From positions 1-12,406 of the forward strand of contig CADWAF010000487.1 of NCBI GenBank assembly GCA_902984215.1: DNA of 12,406 nt. Direction: 5' to 3'. Below the pieces are notes generated by a model, which saw only the letters and a list, made by a program, of their open reading frames with translations, did not search any database and was not told the DNA's origin. This DNA comes from Willaertia magna (taxonomy: Eukaryota; Heterolobosea; Eutetramitea; Acrasida; Naegleriidae). Below are positions 1 through 8,600 of this stretch, piece after piece (positions within the stretch are counted from its first letter, which is position 1; the number at the start of each line of letters is the position of its first letter). The translations under genes were made by a program, and so were the position numbers.

Positions 1-196
1 GATTTATTTCGACATCATTTTATGCTTGATGATTGTTATAAATTTGTTTAAATTTGTTATCTTTTGTTATTTGTGATTTTCATGTGGTAATTTTATTTAA
101 ATAGTGGCAATAAATCTGACTAAGTTGAGAAAAAAACAAAACAACAATTAAAGCAAGCAGAGTAATAAAATTCATAACACAAAAAAGCAAATTATA
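1..196 (+). promoter_or_regulatory. Upstream region of small membrane protein gene A1
   Basis: This AT-rich stretch carries no open frame of note and should hold the promoter and 5' leader of the gene starting at 197. The last 70 bases are A-rich on the sense strand, as is the leader of every other gene here. Its first ~45 bases align imperfectly with 1945-1990, which lies downstream of paralogue A2, so part of this flank was probably duplicated. No clear TATA element can be assigned with confidence. Confidence 0.4.
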
Positions 197-610
197 ATGG
201 CAGAATTAATTATAATGTCCTTTTTATTCTTGATAATATTTGTTGTTTTGTCAACTGGTATTTTTCAAAGAGATTTTGCTTTTTTACAAAATACAATTGA
301 ATGTATAAAACAAGAAGAAGAAGAAGAAAAAAAAGAACAATATTATTACACTTCAAATAACGTAGCACACCAAACTATTTCAATAGAAAAAGAGATAGCA
401 TTTGTTGATTCACCAAAAGTAAAGATTGTAACAAGAAGTGTAAAAAAACCACTATTTAACAACAATGAATTATTTGAATTAAAAGAAAGATTAAATAACT
501 ATACATTTCCTCCTGTTCTTACACAACAAGAGAAAGAAGTGAAATGTACAAATGAAAGTCAATGTCCAATTTTTTCTATTCAACCAATTCAAATTACAAG
601 TTCTTGCTAA
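197..610 (+). CDS. Small single-pass membrane protein, family A, copy 1 (A1)
   Basis: A 137-residue protein of unknown function. Residues 4-23 are strongly hydrophobic and form one membrane segment or uncleaved signal anchor. The block VLSTGIFQRDFAFLQ (17-31) follows, then an acidic run with EEEEEE (39-44), a variable middle, and a second conserved block near 92-107 (LFELKERLNNYTFPPV). Both blocks recur in the gene at 2134-2421, so the two are paralogues and both are likely real genes. Compared with A2 it has a longer acidic middle and about 20 extra C-terminal residues with Cys at 117, 123 and 137. The start is supported because MAE at the N-terminus is shared with A2 and follows an A-rich leader. 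If the N-terminal segment is a signal anchor, the rest is a short soluble tail; topology is not determined. I do not recognise the family. Confidence 0.8.
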   Translation: MAELIIMSFLFLIIFVVLSTGIFQRDFAFLQNTIECIKQEEEEEKKEQYYYTSNNVAHQTISIEKEIAFVDSPKVKIVTRSVKKPLFNNNELFELKERLNNYTFPPVLTQQEKEVKCTNESQCPIFSIQPIQITSSC

Positions 611-929
611 AAAATTGAGACATTTAACTAATTTGTGGTATTCAAACAATATTTTGGTTCAAATTTATAAAGTTGTGTAGTCCACTTATTCGATTTTTGA
701 TGGAATGAAAGAAATAGTTTTGAGAGTTTTAACATGTTTTTGTAAAGTTAATTTGTACTATAAATAATATAAAATAATGTAATTAAAACTAATTTTGTGT
801 TTTAAAATTTGAAAAGTTATTTATTTATTTGTTACGACATGAAGTTTGCAAGTACTTTTCACAGTTGACTTGCATGAAAAACAATTGAACTATAAGAATT
901 TAATACCTCTTTTTATCTAAAAGAGCAAT
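611..929. other. Intergenic region between A1 and the gene B relic
   Basis: No coding potential seen. It holds the 3' flank of A1 (AT-rich, with TATAAATAATATAAAATAAT near 759-778 that could serve 3'-end formation) and a short TTTA repeat near 819-832. A 7-bp inverted repeat, TGCAAGT (847-853) and ACTTGCA (868-874), has a 14-nt loop and lies between two convergent 3' ends. It is short enough to be chance. Confidence 0.4.
847..874. repeat. Short inverted repeat between convergent 3' ends
   Basis: TGCAAGT at 847-853 pairs with ACTTGCA at 868-874 across a 14-base loop. It lies downstream of A1 on + and downstream of the gene B relic on -, where a 3'-end or processing hairpin could lie. Seven pairs with a long loop is weak evidence. 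Confidence 0.25.
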
Positions 930-1204
930 TTATGATGCTATAAAATCTTCAACATCTAATTTCAATTTAAAATGTTCACTAACTAAAATTATTCCTTGAG
1001 GATTATGTGTTTGTGGATTTGTTACGTAACAAGTGGCAGAGTTATTGAAATCAGAAGTGTTATGATTGTCAACTAATAAATTGCTTGAGTGAATTGATTC
1101 ATTACCTAACGAAGAAGAACTTTTGTCCCCTTCATCATTACTGTTGTTAATTTTATTATTTGTTTGACTGTGCCAGTTTCGTCAATAAATTTTCGTTCTG
1201 ATAA
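930..1204 (-). pseudogene. Degenerate, internally deleted copy of gene B
   Basis: Reading the minus strand, 1202-1178 encodes SERKFIDET, close to the N-terminus of gene B (SEQRVFIDET, residues 2-11). After a frame change, 998-933 encodes a tail containing ILVSEHFKLKLDVEDF, matching ILVSNYFNLRLDVEDF near residues 153-168 of gene B. About 21 tail residues align with about 14 identities. The copy looks broken: the codon before the N-terminal block is TTA rather than ATG and is preceded by an in-frame TGA, the two blocks are in different frames, the C-terminal frame (1181-933) has no Met, and most of gene B's basic middle (about residues 15-100) is absent. The tail ends at TAA (932-930), about 20 residues earlier than gene B. 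An alternative is a gene with an intron and a remote first exon, but no start exon was found. Confidence 0.65.
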
Positions 1205-1478
1205 TCACAATATAATTGATAGTCTATATAAAATTGTTGTTATTTCTGGTTTTTGTTTTGCGGATCTGAATTTTAGTTGCTGAGCTAGCGAACCAAAGCT
1301 TGTAACCTTTACTTTTGTAAAGACAGGAATTTAATTAAAAAAGTCATGAACCACAAGGCAATACGAAATTTTAATCTTGAAAAATCACAATAAATAAATA
1401 AGAAATAACTCAATGTATTAAATCACCTATTCTCATACGAAAATAAGAATCCTCAACGGTTTCTTTCCTCACAGTTCA

Positions 1479-1495
1479 TACTCTCAAAGAGAGTA
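1479..1495. repeat. 7-bp inverted repeat with 3-nt loop
   Basis: TACTCTC (1479-1485), loop AAA, GAGAGTA (1489-1495). It is a perfect stem in a locally less AT-rich stretch (about 1450-1535). It could be part of a small structured RNA or a chance palindrome; no C/D, H/ACA or tRNA signature was recognised around it. Confidence 0.3.
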
Positions 1496-1529
1496 GTGGG
1501 TTGATTACCATATTCCTGGTTAATCTCCC

Positions 1530-1613
1530 ATCCATTTAAAAAGTGAAACAAAGCACTAAATTTTAAGAACAAGTTAAAATGAAGACTAAATTAGATCCAG
1601 TTAAAAAGTGAAA
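1530..1613 (+). repeat. Two direct copies of a 19-bp motif
   Basis: ATCCATTTAAAAAGTGAAA at 1530-1548 and ATCCAGTTAAAAAGTGAAA at 1595-1613 differ at one of 19 positions and start 65 bases apart. A third related copy at 10934-10950 (ATCCATTTAAAAAAAGT) lies upstream of gene B. The repeated motif may be a transcription-factor site or the residue of local duplication. Confidence 0.6.
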
Positions 1614-1944
1614 AGTCTATCTTAATGTGGTACTGTTTTCAATTCATGTACGGATTTATTAACATACTTCTTTAATTTTTAGTGCTGCAGATTTCTTTCT
1701 TTTTTCGTTGTTTAAAAACCTAAATCTTAAAACTTCAAACACTAATTTTCAAATTGCAAAAGCTAAACAATAAAAGAAAACGATTCGGTTTTTAATCTCA
1801 CTACTGTCCACTTTTAATTATATTTATTAGCCCTTTCAAGGTTTTACAAAAGTACTCAATTAAACAAATAGTTTATAATCTCTTAATTGCTAAATAATCA
1901 ATATAATACCGTTATGTAACAATTCTTAGAGCTCTAGTATTTGT

Positions 1945-1990
1945 GATTTATTTCTGGATCTTTTTTAATGCTTGAGGACAATTACAAAAA
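1945..1990 (+). repeat. Imperfect direct repeat of window start (1-45)
   Basis: The segment beginning GATTTATTTC and containing ATGCTTGA aligns with 1-45 (GATTTATTTC, then TGCTTGA, then TTATAAA against TTACAAA) in the same orientation with a short gap. It lies past the 3' end of A2, while 1-45 lies upstream of A1. This suggests the two A genes were duplicated with flanking DNA and then rearranged. In AT-rich DNA the match is suggestive, not proven. Confidence 0.4.
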
Positions 1991-2005
1991 AGGAGGTAAC
2001 TCCTT
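1990..2005. terminator. Stem-loop with GNRA-type tetraloop downstream of A2
   Basis: AAGGAG (1990-1995), GTAA (1996-1999), CTCCTT (2000-2005) form a perfect 6-bp stem with a tetraloop of the stable GNRA type on the + strand. It lies about 130 bases past the A2 stop. A 3'-processing or RNA-stability role is possible, but A2 is transcribed from the other strand, where the loop reads TTAC. Confidence 0.25.
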
Positions 2006-2133
2006 GTGGTATTATTAATTATTAATTTTAAATAATTCCAGTGAGACTAGTCTTAATTGTTTAATTAATTTGTCAAAACAATAGTTAGTTCAGTTAAAGT
2101 TAACAAAGAAAAAAAGACAACAATATATTTTAG

Positions 2134-2421
2134 CTATGTTGCTGTTATTTGTGCTGAAACAGGAGGGAATCTAAAATTATTTAATTTCTCTTTCAATTCT
2201 AACAAATCGTCACCTTTTACTGAAGGTAAATAACTACATCTTTGTTTGCTGTTAGCGGTATTATCAGCACTATGTTTCTTCTTTTTCAATATTGTTGCCT
2301 CTGTAAAGTAGTGTTCTCTTTCTTCTAATTGTAAGAATGCAAAATCCCTTTGAAAAATACCAGTTGATAATACTGCAAAGGTTATTATGAAAAGAAAAGA
2401 CATCACAAATATTTCAGCCAT
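2134..2421 (-). CDS. Small single-pass membrane protein, family A, copy 2 (A2)
   Basis: A 95-residue paralogue of A1. Residues 4-23 are hydrophobic (single membrane segment). VLSTGIFQRDFAFLQ (17-31) is identical to A1, and LLELKEKLNNFRFPPV (73-88) is close to A1's second block. The middle differs: A1 has a glutamate run, A2 a KKKK patch. The frame stays open to an ATG at 2472, which would add 17 residues, but the ATG at 2421-2419 is chosen because the protein then begins MAE exactly as in A1 and the ATG follows an A-rich leader ending AAAACA. A 20-base core encoding STGIFQ is identical in the two genes, so the duplication is fairly recent or the segment is under strong constraint. Its promoter is shared with the divergent TPR gene. 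Function unknown. Confidence 0.8.
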   Translation of the reverse strand: MAEIFVMSFLFIITFAVLSTGIFQRDFAFLQLEEREHYFTEATILKKKKHSADNTANSKQRCSYLPSVKGDDLLELKEKLNNFRFPPVSAQITAT

Positions 2422-2626
2422 TGTTTTGATTTGTTTTATTTTGTTTTCAATATTGTCAGATTGTTCTAACAACTCTCAATGTGTCAAAGCACTAACCTGC
2501 AAATTAACAGTCTCATCCCAAAAAAAAGAACAAAATTGTTATAAAATTTAGCTTTTAAATCTGTACTTTAACAAAATAAAATAATAATTAAAATAATAAA
2601 AACAAAAATATAAAATAATAAAAAAA
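2422..2626. promoter_or_regulatory. Bidirectional promoter region between A2 and the TPR gene
   Basis: These 205 bases separate two divergent start codons and must contain both promoters. GTTATAAAATTT near 2539-2550 is a TATA-like sequence about 80 bases before the TPR start. The last 55 bases are almost purely A/T (AATAATAAAATAAT-type leader) and end AAAAAAAATG. Promoter assignment is by position. Confidence 0.5.
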
Positions 2627-4900
2627 ATGTTGAAACAAGCAATGATTGGAAAGAGGTCTTTAATTTCTATTGTCAGCAAAAACAACAAAAAGCTGTCAAC
2701 AATTAATATTCAAATTCACAACATTAATAAATCTCTATCATTCCAACAAACCAAACAACAACAACAATACTACTTTTCTACCTCCTTTTTAACAACAACA
2801 AATACCAACAACAACAATCAAAAAAGAGAAATAAAATTAGGTAATTTCATTAAAAAACAACAAGATAGTGATTTAGAAGTTGATTTAGTAGAAAAATTTA
2901 AGAAAGACGATACCGGTGATCTTTCTGGTAATATTTACGGTAATAATGAAAATAATAAAAATGAAGAAGAGAATGTTAATAAGCCTACTTCTTCTTCTTC
3001 TTATAGGCTTAATAAAGAAGGAGAGCAACAACAAGTATCGGAACAAGCGAATAATAATATTTCTTTTGAAGAGTTAATTACTGAAGGAGATGATTTTATG
3101 GAAAAGAAGATTTACTATAAAGCAACGGAAAGATATACTAAAGCAATAAAACAAAAACCAAATGATTATAAAGGTTATTTACAAAGATCTAAAGCTTATT
3201 TGCTTCATGGCGAAATTAGTTTGGCAATGAAAGATATGGAAAAGGCTTCTTCTATTATTTCCACAAAGTTATTATCGGAACAACGTAAAGAAGAAGAACT
3301 ATCTATAAGTGAAGAAGAATTACAAGAAGATATGATTCGCTTAATTGAATTACATCATAATAAAGGAGTTTTATTAATGGAAGAAGGAAAAGTTGAGAAT
3401 GCTATACAAGAGTATAAAACTGCAATAGACTTGATTGAAAAGGAAAGAAAGAATAGTTTAAATGTAGTTTTGAGTAATAACAAATTATTAATTGAATGTT
3501 TAAATAATTTAGGTTTTATTTATTTAGAGAATAAGAAAGATTATGAAAAGGCTTTAGAATACTTTAATAAAGCAATTGAGATAGTTACTACTGAACAACA
3601 AACTGTAGATAATAGTTCAAATAATGTAGATAATAAATTGTATTATAATAGAGGAAGAACAAAGATTGAATTAGAAAGATATAATGAAGCAATAGAAGAT
3701 TTAATGAAATTTCATACAACTAATGAAAAACATCATTCCTGTAATTTATTATTAGCTAAATGTTATTTTGAGAATGAAAATTATATAGAATGTATTAAAC
3801 ATTGCGATTTAGCATATCAAACCTTAAGAGAGAATATTGATACAGATTCTACTCAATTAAGTAAAGATGATAAATTATATTATAAAGAAAGAATATCTTA
3901 TTTATTATTATTAAAAGGAAAATCCCATTTAATGTTAAATGATTTTGAAAGAGCTGATAAATTCTATTCATTAGCAGTTGAAAGTAATAGAAAAGATATA
4001 TTTACATGGATTGAAAGAGGAAGAGAAAGATTATTAGCTCAACGTTATGATGAAGCAATCTTTGATTTTACTACAGCATTAAATAGATTAGAAGCAATTT
4101 CAACTCAAGCTCCACAACAAGGGTCATCTAATAATAATAACTTTGGAGGAAAGAATAACAATCAACAACAATTAGATACAATTGTTGGAGTTTTACTTTC
4201 AAGAGCAAAGTGTTTTGAAAAGAAAAGAGATTTGTATAGTGCAATTGGAGATTATGAACAAGTAATTCATTATTTAACTGCAGCTAATAATTTAGCTTCA
4301 ATTGAAGATAATTCATCTTCTTCAATTGACTCATCATCTTCTTCTAAAGAAACGATTATTTCTATTGTTATACCAACATTATGTAGAATAGCCTTATTGT
4401 ATGTAGAGAATAATACAAAAGAAACACCTAAAGCCTTAACAACGTTAAAGAAGGCCATACAATTAGGACAGGAAATTAACGATATATTCACCATGGAGGC
4501 CTTGCATCATAGATACCATATATACCTTTCTATTTATCAATATTTAATACAAAACAAAGATTCATCATCTCCTAATGCAAAACTATATTATGAAAGAGCA
4601 ATAGATGATATTACTAAAATAATTAATACATTCTCAAAGGTAAACTTACAAGAATTGAATGAAGATGATATACAATTATTAAAAAACGCTTATTACAATA
4701 GAGGATTACTTTATTTTAAGGAAGAAGAGTATAATAAGGCAATAGTAGATCTTGAAAACCTAATTGAAAAGTTGGTTGAAAACCCAATTTTACGAGATGG
4801 ATATTATACTGAAAGTTATACTGAAATCAATAAGATATTATTAAAAAGTCATTTAAAGTTAGGAAATTATTTAAGAGCTATTAGATATCTTTTTAAATAA
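2627..4900 (+). CDS. Large TPR-repeat protein with mitochondrial-type presequence
   Basis: A 757-residue protein. The first 67 residues contain no Asp or Glu but ten Lys/Arg plus many Ser/Thr and a poly-Gln run, which is the composition of a mitochondrial targeting presequence. Residues 68-145 are low complexity (Asn, Glu, Ser). From about 147 to the end there are roughly ten helical pairs of TPR type, spaced irregularly: about 147-180, 242-275, 290-322, 336-366, 371-400, 423-453, 457-490, 520-552, 588-616, 688-718 and 732-756. Examples are YYKATERYTKAIKQKP, YEKALEYFNKAIEI and YDEAIFDFTTALNRL. Asn/Gln/Ser linkers interrupt the repeats at 500-515 and 560-575. TPR arrays are protein-binding scaffolds; with the presequence, a mitochondrial assembly or import-related role is inferred, with no partner visible. 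There is no catalytic domain. It is divergent from A2 and co-directional with the gene at 5098. A cytosolic location is possible if the presequence call is wrong. Confidence 0.9.
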   Translation: MLKQAMIGKRSLISIVSKNNKKLSTINIQIHNINKSLSFQQTKQQQQYYFSTSFLTTTNTNNNNQKREIKLGNFIKKQQDSDLEVDLVEKFKKDDTGDLSGNIYGNNENNKNEEENVNKPTSSSSYRLNKEGEQQQVSEQANNNISFEELITEGDDFMEKKIYYKATERYTKAIKQKPNDYKGYLQRSKAYLLHGEISLAMKDMEKASSIISTKLLSEQRKEEELSISEEELQEDMIRLIELHHNKGVLLMEEGKVENAIQEYKTAIDLIEKERKNSLNVVLSNNKLLIECLNNLGFIYLENKKDYEKALEYFNKAIEIVTTEQQTVDNSSNNVDNKLYYNRGRTKIELERYNEAIEDLMKFHTTNEKHHSCNLLLAKCYFENENYIECIKHCDLAYQTLRENIDTDSTQLSKDDKLYYKERISYLLLLKGKSHLMLNDFERADKFYSLAVESNRKDIFTWIERGRERLLAQRYDEAIFDFTTALNRLEAISTQAPQQGSSNNNNFGGKNNNQQQLDTIVGVLLSRAKCFEKKRDLYSAIGDYEQVIHYLTAANNLASIEDNSSSSIDSSSSSKETIISIVIPTLCRIALLYVENNTKETPKALTTLKKAIQLGQEINDIFTMEALHHRYHIYLSIYQYLIQNKDSSSPNAKLYYERAIDDITKIINTFSKVNLQELNEDDIQLLKNAYYNRGLLYFKEEEYNKAIVDLENLIEKLVENPILRDGYYTESYTEINKILLKSHLKLGNYLRAIRYLFK

Positions 4901-5097
4901 CCTTATTCCAAATCCTATTTGAGCCTCATTGCTTTTATAACTGTAAGCTATACTCTTTTATTGGTTGTTACTTTTATTAGGATTGTACTTTATGATCCGT
5001 TATGACTATGTTAAAGGAAGGGACAATGTTGTTTTTAATTTCATTCATTCAATAATAATAATAATTAAAGAACAAAAAGAAGAAAAAACAAGGCAAG
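4901..5097 (+). promoter_or_regulatory. Intergenic region before the disordered nuclear-type protein
   Basis: These 197 bases hold the TPR gene 3' flank and the promoter and leader of the gene at 5098. The final ~50 bases contain an AATAATAATAATAATT run followed by an A/G-rich leader running into ATG. No structured element was seen. Confidence 0.4.
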
Positions 5098-5613
5098 ATG
5101 AAATTTATTGATATGACTGAGAGCATTACAAAAAGAAATACTCCTCTAAGTACATCAAAGAAGAATAAGAGAAAAACTAAAGGCTTAGCTAAGGAGTTTA
5201 ATGGAAATAAACAATTTGAAAATAATTATTTTACTTTTGATTGTATCCCTGGTGGCACTCCCAAACATAATCAACAACAACATAAGGGAATTGTCAAACA
5301 ACATAAAATGCTATTTAGCGATACTCCACACAATGAACAGCATCGTTTAAGTGTTGGTAATGACCGTTATTGTGAGGAGAAAAAAGAGGACGACCAAAAA
5401 TCTACATCACCCATCAGTAGTAATGTTTCTACTGTTTCTTCTGGTGTAGATTCAGCAATAGGCAATAATGTTGGTAGCAATGAGGAATTAATGTTTTGGT
5501 TTAACCTAGTTGACCACAACATGTCACACCATAACAACAACAATCATGAAACGAACGATCTTGGAATTGAGGTTATAAACAACGATGAACAATGGGAAGA
5601 ATTATTTAAATAA
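5098..5613 (+). CDS. Disordered, probably nuclear protein of unknown function
   Basis: A 171-residue, mostly hydrophilic protein without a recognisable domain. Residues 12-33 are strongly basic (KKNKRKTK at 21-28 resembles a nuclear localisation signal). Four Ser/Thr-Pro pairs (T15, T54, T76, S104) could be sites for proline-directed kinases such as CDKs or MAPKs. Residues 95-130 are Ser-rich, and a short hydrophobic-aromatic patch (LMFWFNLVDH, about 131-140) is followed by His/Asn repeats and a C-terminal WEELFK, which could be short binding motifs. The ATG follows an A-rich leader; a second Met at residue 6 is possible. It converges on the DIS3L gene with 59 bases between the stops. The AATAAATAA overlapping the stop could act in polyadenylation. 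A transcriptional or cell-cycle regulator is a guess from composition only. Confidence 0.7.
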   Translation: MKFIDMTESITKRNTPLSTSKKNKRKTKGLAKEFNGNKQFENNYFTFDCIPGGTPKHNQQQHKGIVKQHKMLFSDTPHNEQHRLSVGNDRYCEEKKEDDQKSTSPISSNVSTVSSGVDSAIGNNVGSNEELMFWFNLVDHNMSHHNNNNHETNDLGIEVINNDEQWEELFK

Positions 5614-5672
5614 ATAATCAAAAAACAGTTCATTTTACTCTACATTTTGGTGTATTACCACTACTACACTTA

Positions 5673-8600
5673 TTATATCTTTAATAATTTACTCAACTTC
5701 TTTTCAACCAACCTCAAATTCTTTTCATACTTTTCTTCAGACAGTAATCTCTCCCTTTCTTGTTCTGTTAACAACACCGCATTTTCATTTTTAACTTTTT
5801 CTTTAATGTTGGTTATATCTCGTAATCTATTTTCAAGAACTTTCTTCTTTTTAGTTAATTCCCTTATTTCTTCATTTTCCAATTGTGTAGAATTGGTTTT
5901 TATTGTTGTATTATTTCTATCATTTAATTGTTGGAAGAATTTATATAAACCACCTTGACTTTGCATATATTCTAAATCAATTTCATTATTAGATAAAGCT
6001 GACATACTTTCTAATTGTTGTTTTTGTTGTTCTTTTAATTGTTTTTGTTCTTTATATAATTCAACATATTTCTCTTCAATTGTTTGTTTCTTTTTCAATT
6101 GATTTTGTTGTTGTTGTTCATTTGCAATTACTTGTTGTAAATTTTCCTTTACATTTCTAACTTTCTTATTCGTTTTTAAAGTAACTAAATTTAATTTAAC
6201 AGAAGGTAAATGTGATCTAGATTCATCTACACTAATCTTTACTTGTACATGATCAAATATCCTAAAATCAAACCTTTCCACATTACTTCTTTTGCTGCTA
6301 TTGCCAGCCTTTCTCAAAGTTACAACCAATTCAATATTTCTAATATCTTGTTCTGTAAAGGAAATATTAACATCTCCATTAGTTGTCTCTCCAGAAATCA
6401 TTGGAATCTTTTCTGAAAGATTTAATAATTCTTGTTCCTTTTCAGGTACAATAAATTCACCTTCTTTCGTTGTAATATAAATTATACCTTTAATTCTATA
6501 GGTTGGAACAAAAACATATAAAGCATTCTCTTTTAAATTAAATATAATAGCATCTTCAATAGCATCTTTATGATCTTTAAAGTAATTTGCTTTAAACCAT
6601 GCACTACTATCCATTTGTGCTTGTTTGCTTTGTCTATGAATATTATTCATATATTTACACATTTCATCTAACATTAACGTTGTAAATGGGTTCTTATCAT
6701 TATTAATGGCCCATAATAATAATCTGTGAACAATAATGTCAGCATATCTTCTAATTGGTGATGTAAAGTGTGTATAGAATGGTAATGCTAAACCGTAGTG
6801 AATAAAATCTGACACTGGTACAGTTCCAGTTGAAAAGTATTCTGCCTCTGACATTGCTCTAGTTGTTAAAGCTCTAATTAATAAATTTACAAATTTATCT
6901 TCTGGATCATTAGCTTCTTCTAAAGATTTTGAAAGAGAAATACTTGAATCTAAATTAATTTCAAAACCTCTACTTGCTGCTGCTTTAATCACAGGATTAA
7001 ATTTCTCTTTCAATGGATAAGGATGTCTTCTTAAACATGAAGTTGTAGGGAATGAATCATAAATACGTTTTGCAACATAAGCATTAGCAAAGATCATCCA
7101 TTCAGCAACAGTGTGATGAATTAATAAATCATCTTTTGTTTGAATTTCAACAGGTTTAGCAGTACTATCTAATTTGAAGGTAACAGCTTCTAAATCATTT
7201 AATTCTAAAGCACCTTCAGATAATCTCTTCTTTTGTATTGTTGTTGCTAATTGTTGTAAAGTAGTTAAATCTTTTCTTAATGCTGGTAAATCTTCATTTG
7301 AGATTTGACATTCTTCCCAAACTACTTTTCCTTCACGTTCTACAATTGCTCGTTTTCTTTCTTTATTATTTATTGAATAAGAACCTTTAATAATTTCATC
7401 TGCTTGTTCATAATGTAAACTATATCTTGAATTTAAAACAGTTCTACCATACCATGTGTTTACAACATTTCCTTCTTTATCAAATTCCCAAAAGACAGAA
7501 ACTGCTAATCTATCTCTTTTCATATGTAATGAACATAAATTTGCACTTAATAATGAAGGAATCATATCTAATCTTCTATCAATTAAATAAACTGTAGTTG
7601 ATCTTCTTCTTGCTTCTAAATCTAAATAGCCATCATATTTTACAAAATAAGAAACGTCAGCTATATGCACACCAACTTCAACATTACCATTTGTTAATCT
7701 TTTAACAGATAAAGCATCATCAATATCTTCACAACCAATTGGATCAATAGAACAAACTAGGTGTGTTTTTCTAATATCTCTTCTTTTAGAAATTTCACTT
7801 TGTGGAATAATAAAATCATTTGGTGGTAATTCAGAAAGAGCAAATTGACTAAAAGGTTGTGCACTTGCTGTTAATTGATTTTCAACTAATAATCCTTCAG
7901 TTTCACTATCTAAATCTCCGATAGGTCCTAATGTTCTTACATAAAAACCATTTGGATATCTAGATTTACGTTCCCAATCACTAATTCTTACAATTATTCT
8001 TTGATTTTCAAGTTGACTTCTTTGTCTTGTTTTAATACGAATTTTTGGGATACGAGGATCTATTGGAATGGTAAGAAGATAATCACCACCCGATGTTGTT
8101 GTACTTTCTTCTAAACAAGCTACGTAATCTCTCCACTTTCTTTCAAGCACACCAACTACTCTTCCTGTGGGTTCTAATACTTGATTATTATTATTATCAT
8201 TATTACGTTTCTTCCATTCACTTTTTGGTTTTAATTCAACTACAACTACATCATTATGTACAGAACGATTTCTATCGGCATTACTTGGTATTAAGATTTT
8301 AATAGTTTCTTCTTCATCATTAGCTATTCCTTCTTTTCTATAAGAAGATTTAACGAAGGCTTCTCTACTATTAAATTGATTAACACGTAATACTCCTTTA
8401 TAAAATCTATTACTATTTAAGCCTTGTTCTAATACATCCATAGGTAAATATTCTGTATAACCTAAACCATCTTCATCTTCAGTTTCATTTTCCTTTGAAA
8501 TTGTAATATTATCATATAATTGTATCATATCAACTTTCTTTTCATTCTTTTTATATTCTTCTAAATAATCCTTTAATGTTATTGTTTGTATTAATCCTTC

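Larger units (their letters stand above)
1205..2133. other. Large intergenic region with duplication footprints
   Basis: No convincing gene in 929 bases. The part next to the relic (1205 to about 1620) shows scattered colinear similarity to DNA upstream of gene B: CCTTTAC at 1306 against 10675, and TAAATTAGATCCA at 1587 against 10926. Two 19-base copies of ATCCA(T/G)TTAAAAAGTGAAA occur at 1530-1548 and 1595-1613. A 7-bp stem lies at 1479-1495, a 10-bp palindrome TAGAGCTCTA at 1927-1936, and a stem closed by a GTAA tetraloop at 1990-2005. The last part (2000-2133) is the 3' flank of A2. The longest ATG-initiated frames I tried end within a few codons. Confidence 0.45.

Noticed and set aside
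1440..1535. Possible tRNA or small nucleolar RNA around the 1479-1495 stem
   Set aside because: No acceptor stem, B-box, or C/D or H/ACA boxes could be placed on either strand.
2422..2472. 17-residue N-terminal extension of A2
   Set aside because: The upstream ATG would add residues with no counterpart in A1; the internal ATG gives matching MAE starts and has the usual A-rich leader.
4270..4494. Open frame on - inside the TPR gene
   Set aside because: Antisense shadow of the Ser-rich linker and a TPR helix; no independent leader or conservation seen.
5647..5958. Open frame on + opposite the end of the DIS3L gene
   Set aside because: It is antisense to well-supported RNB-protein coding sequence and its Phe/Leu/Ser-rich translation reflects the complement of Lys/Glu/Asn codons.
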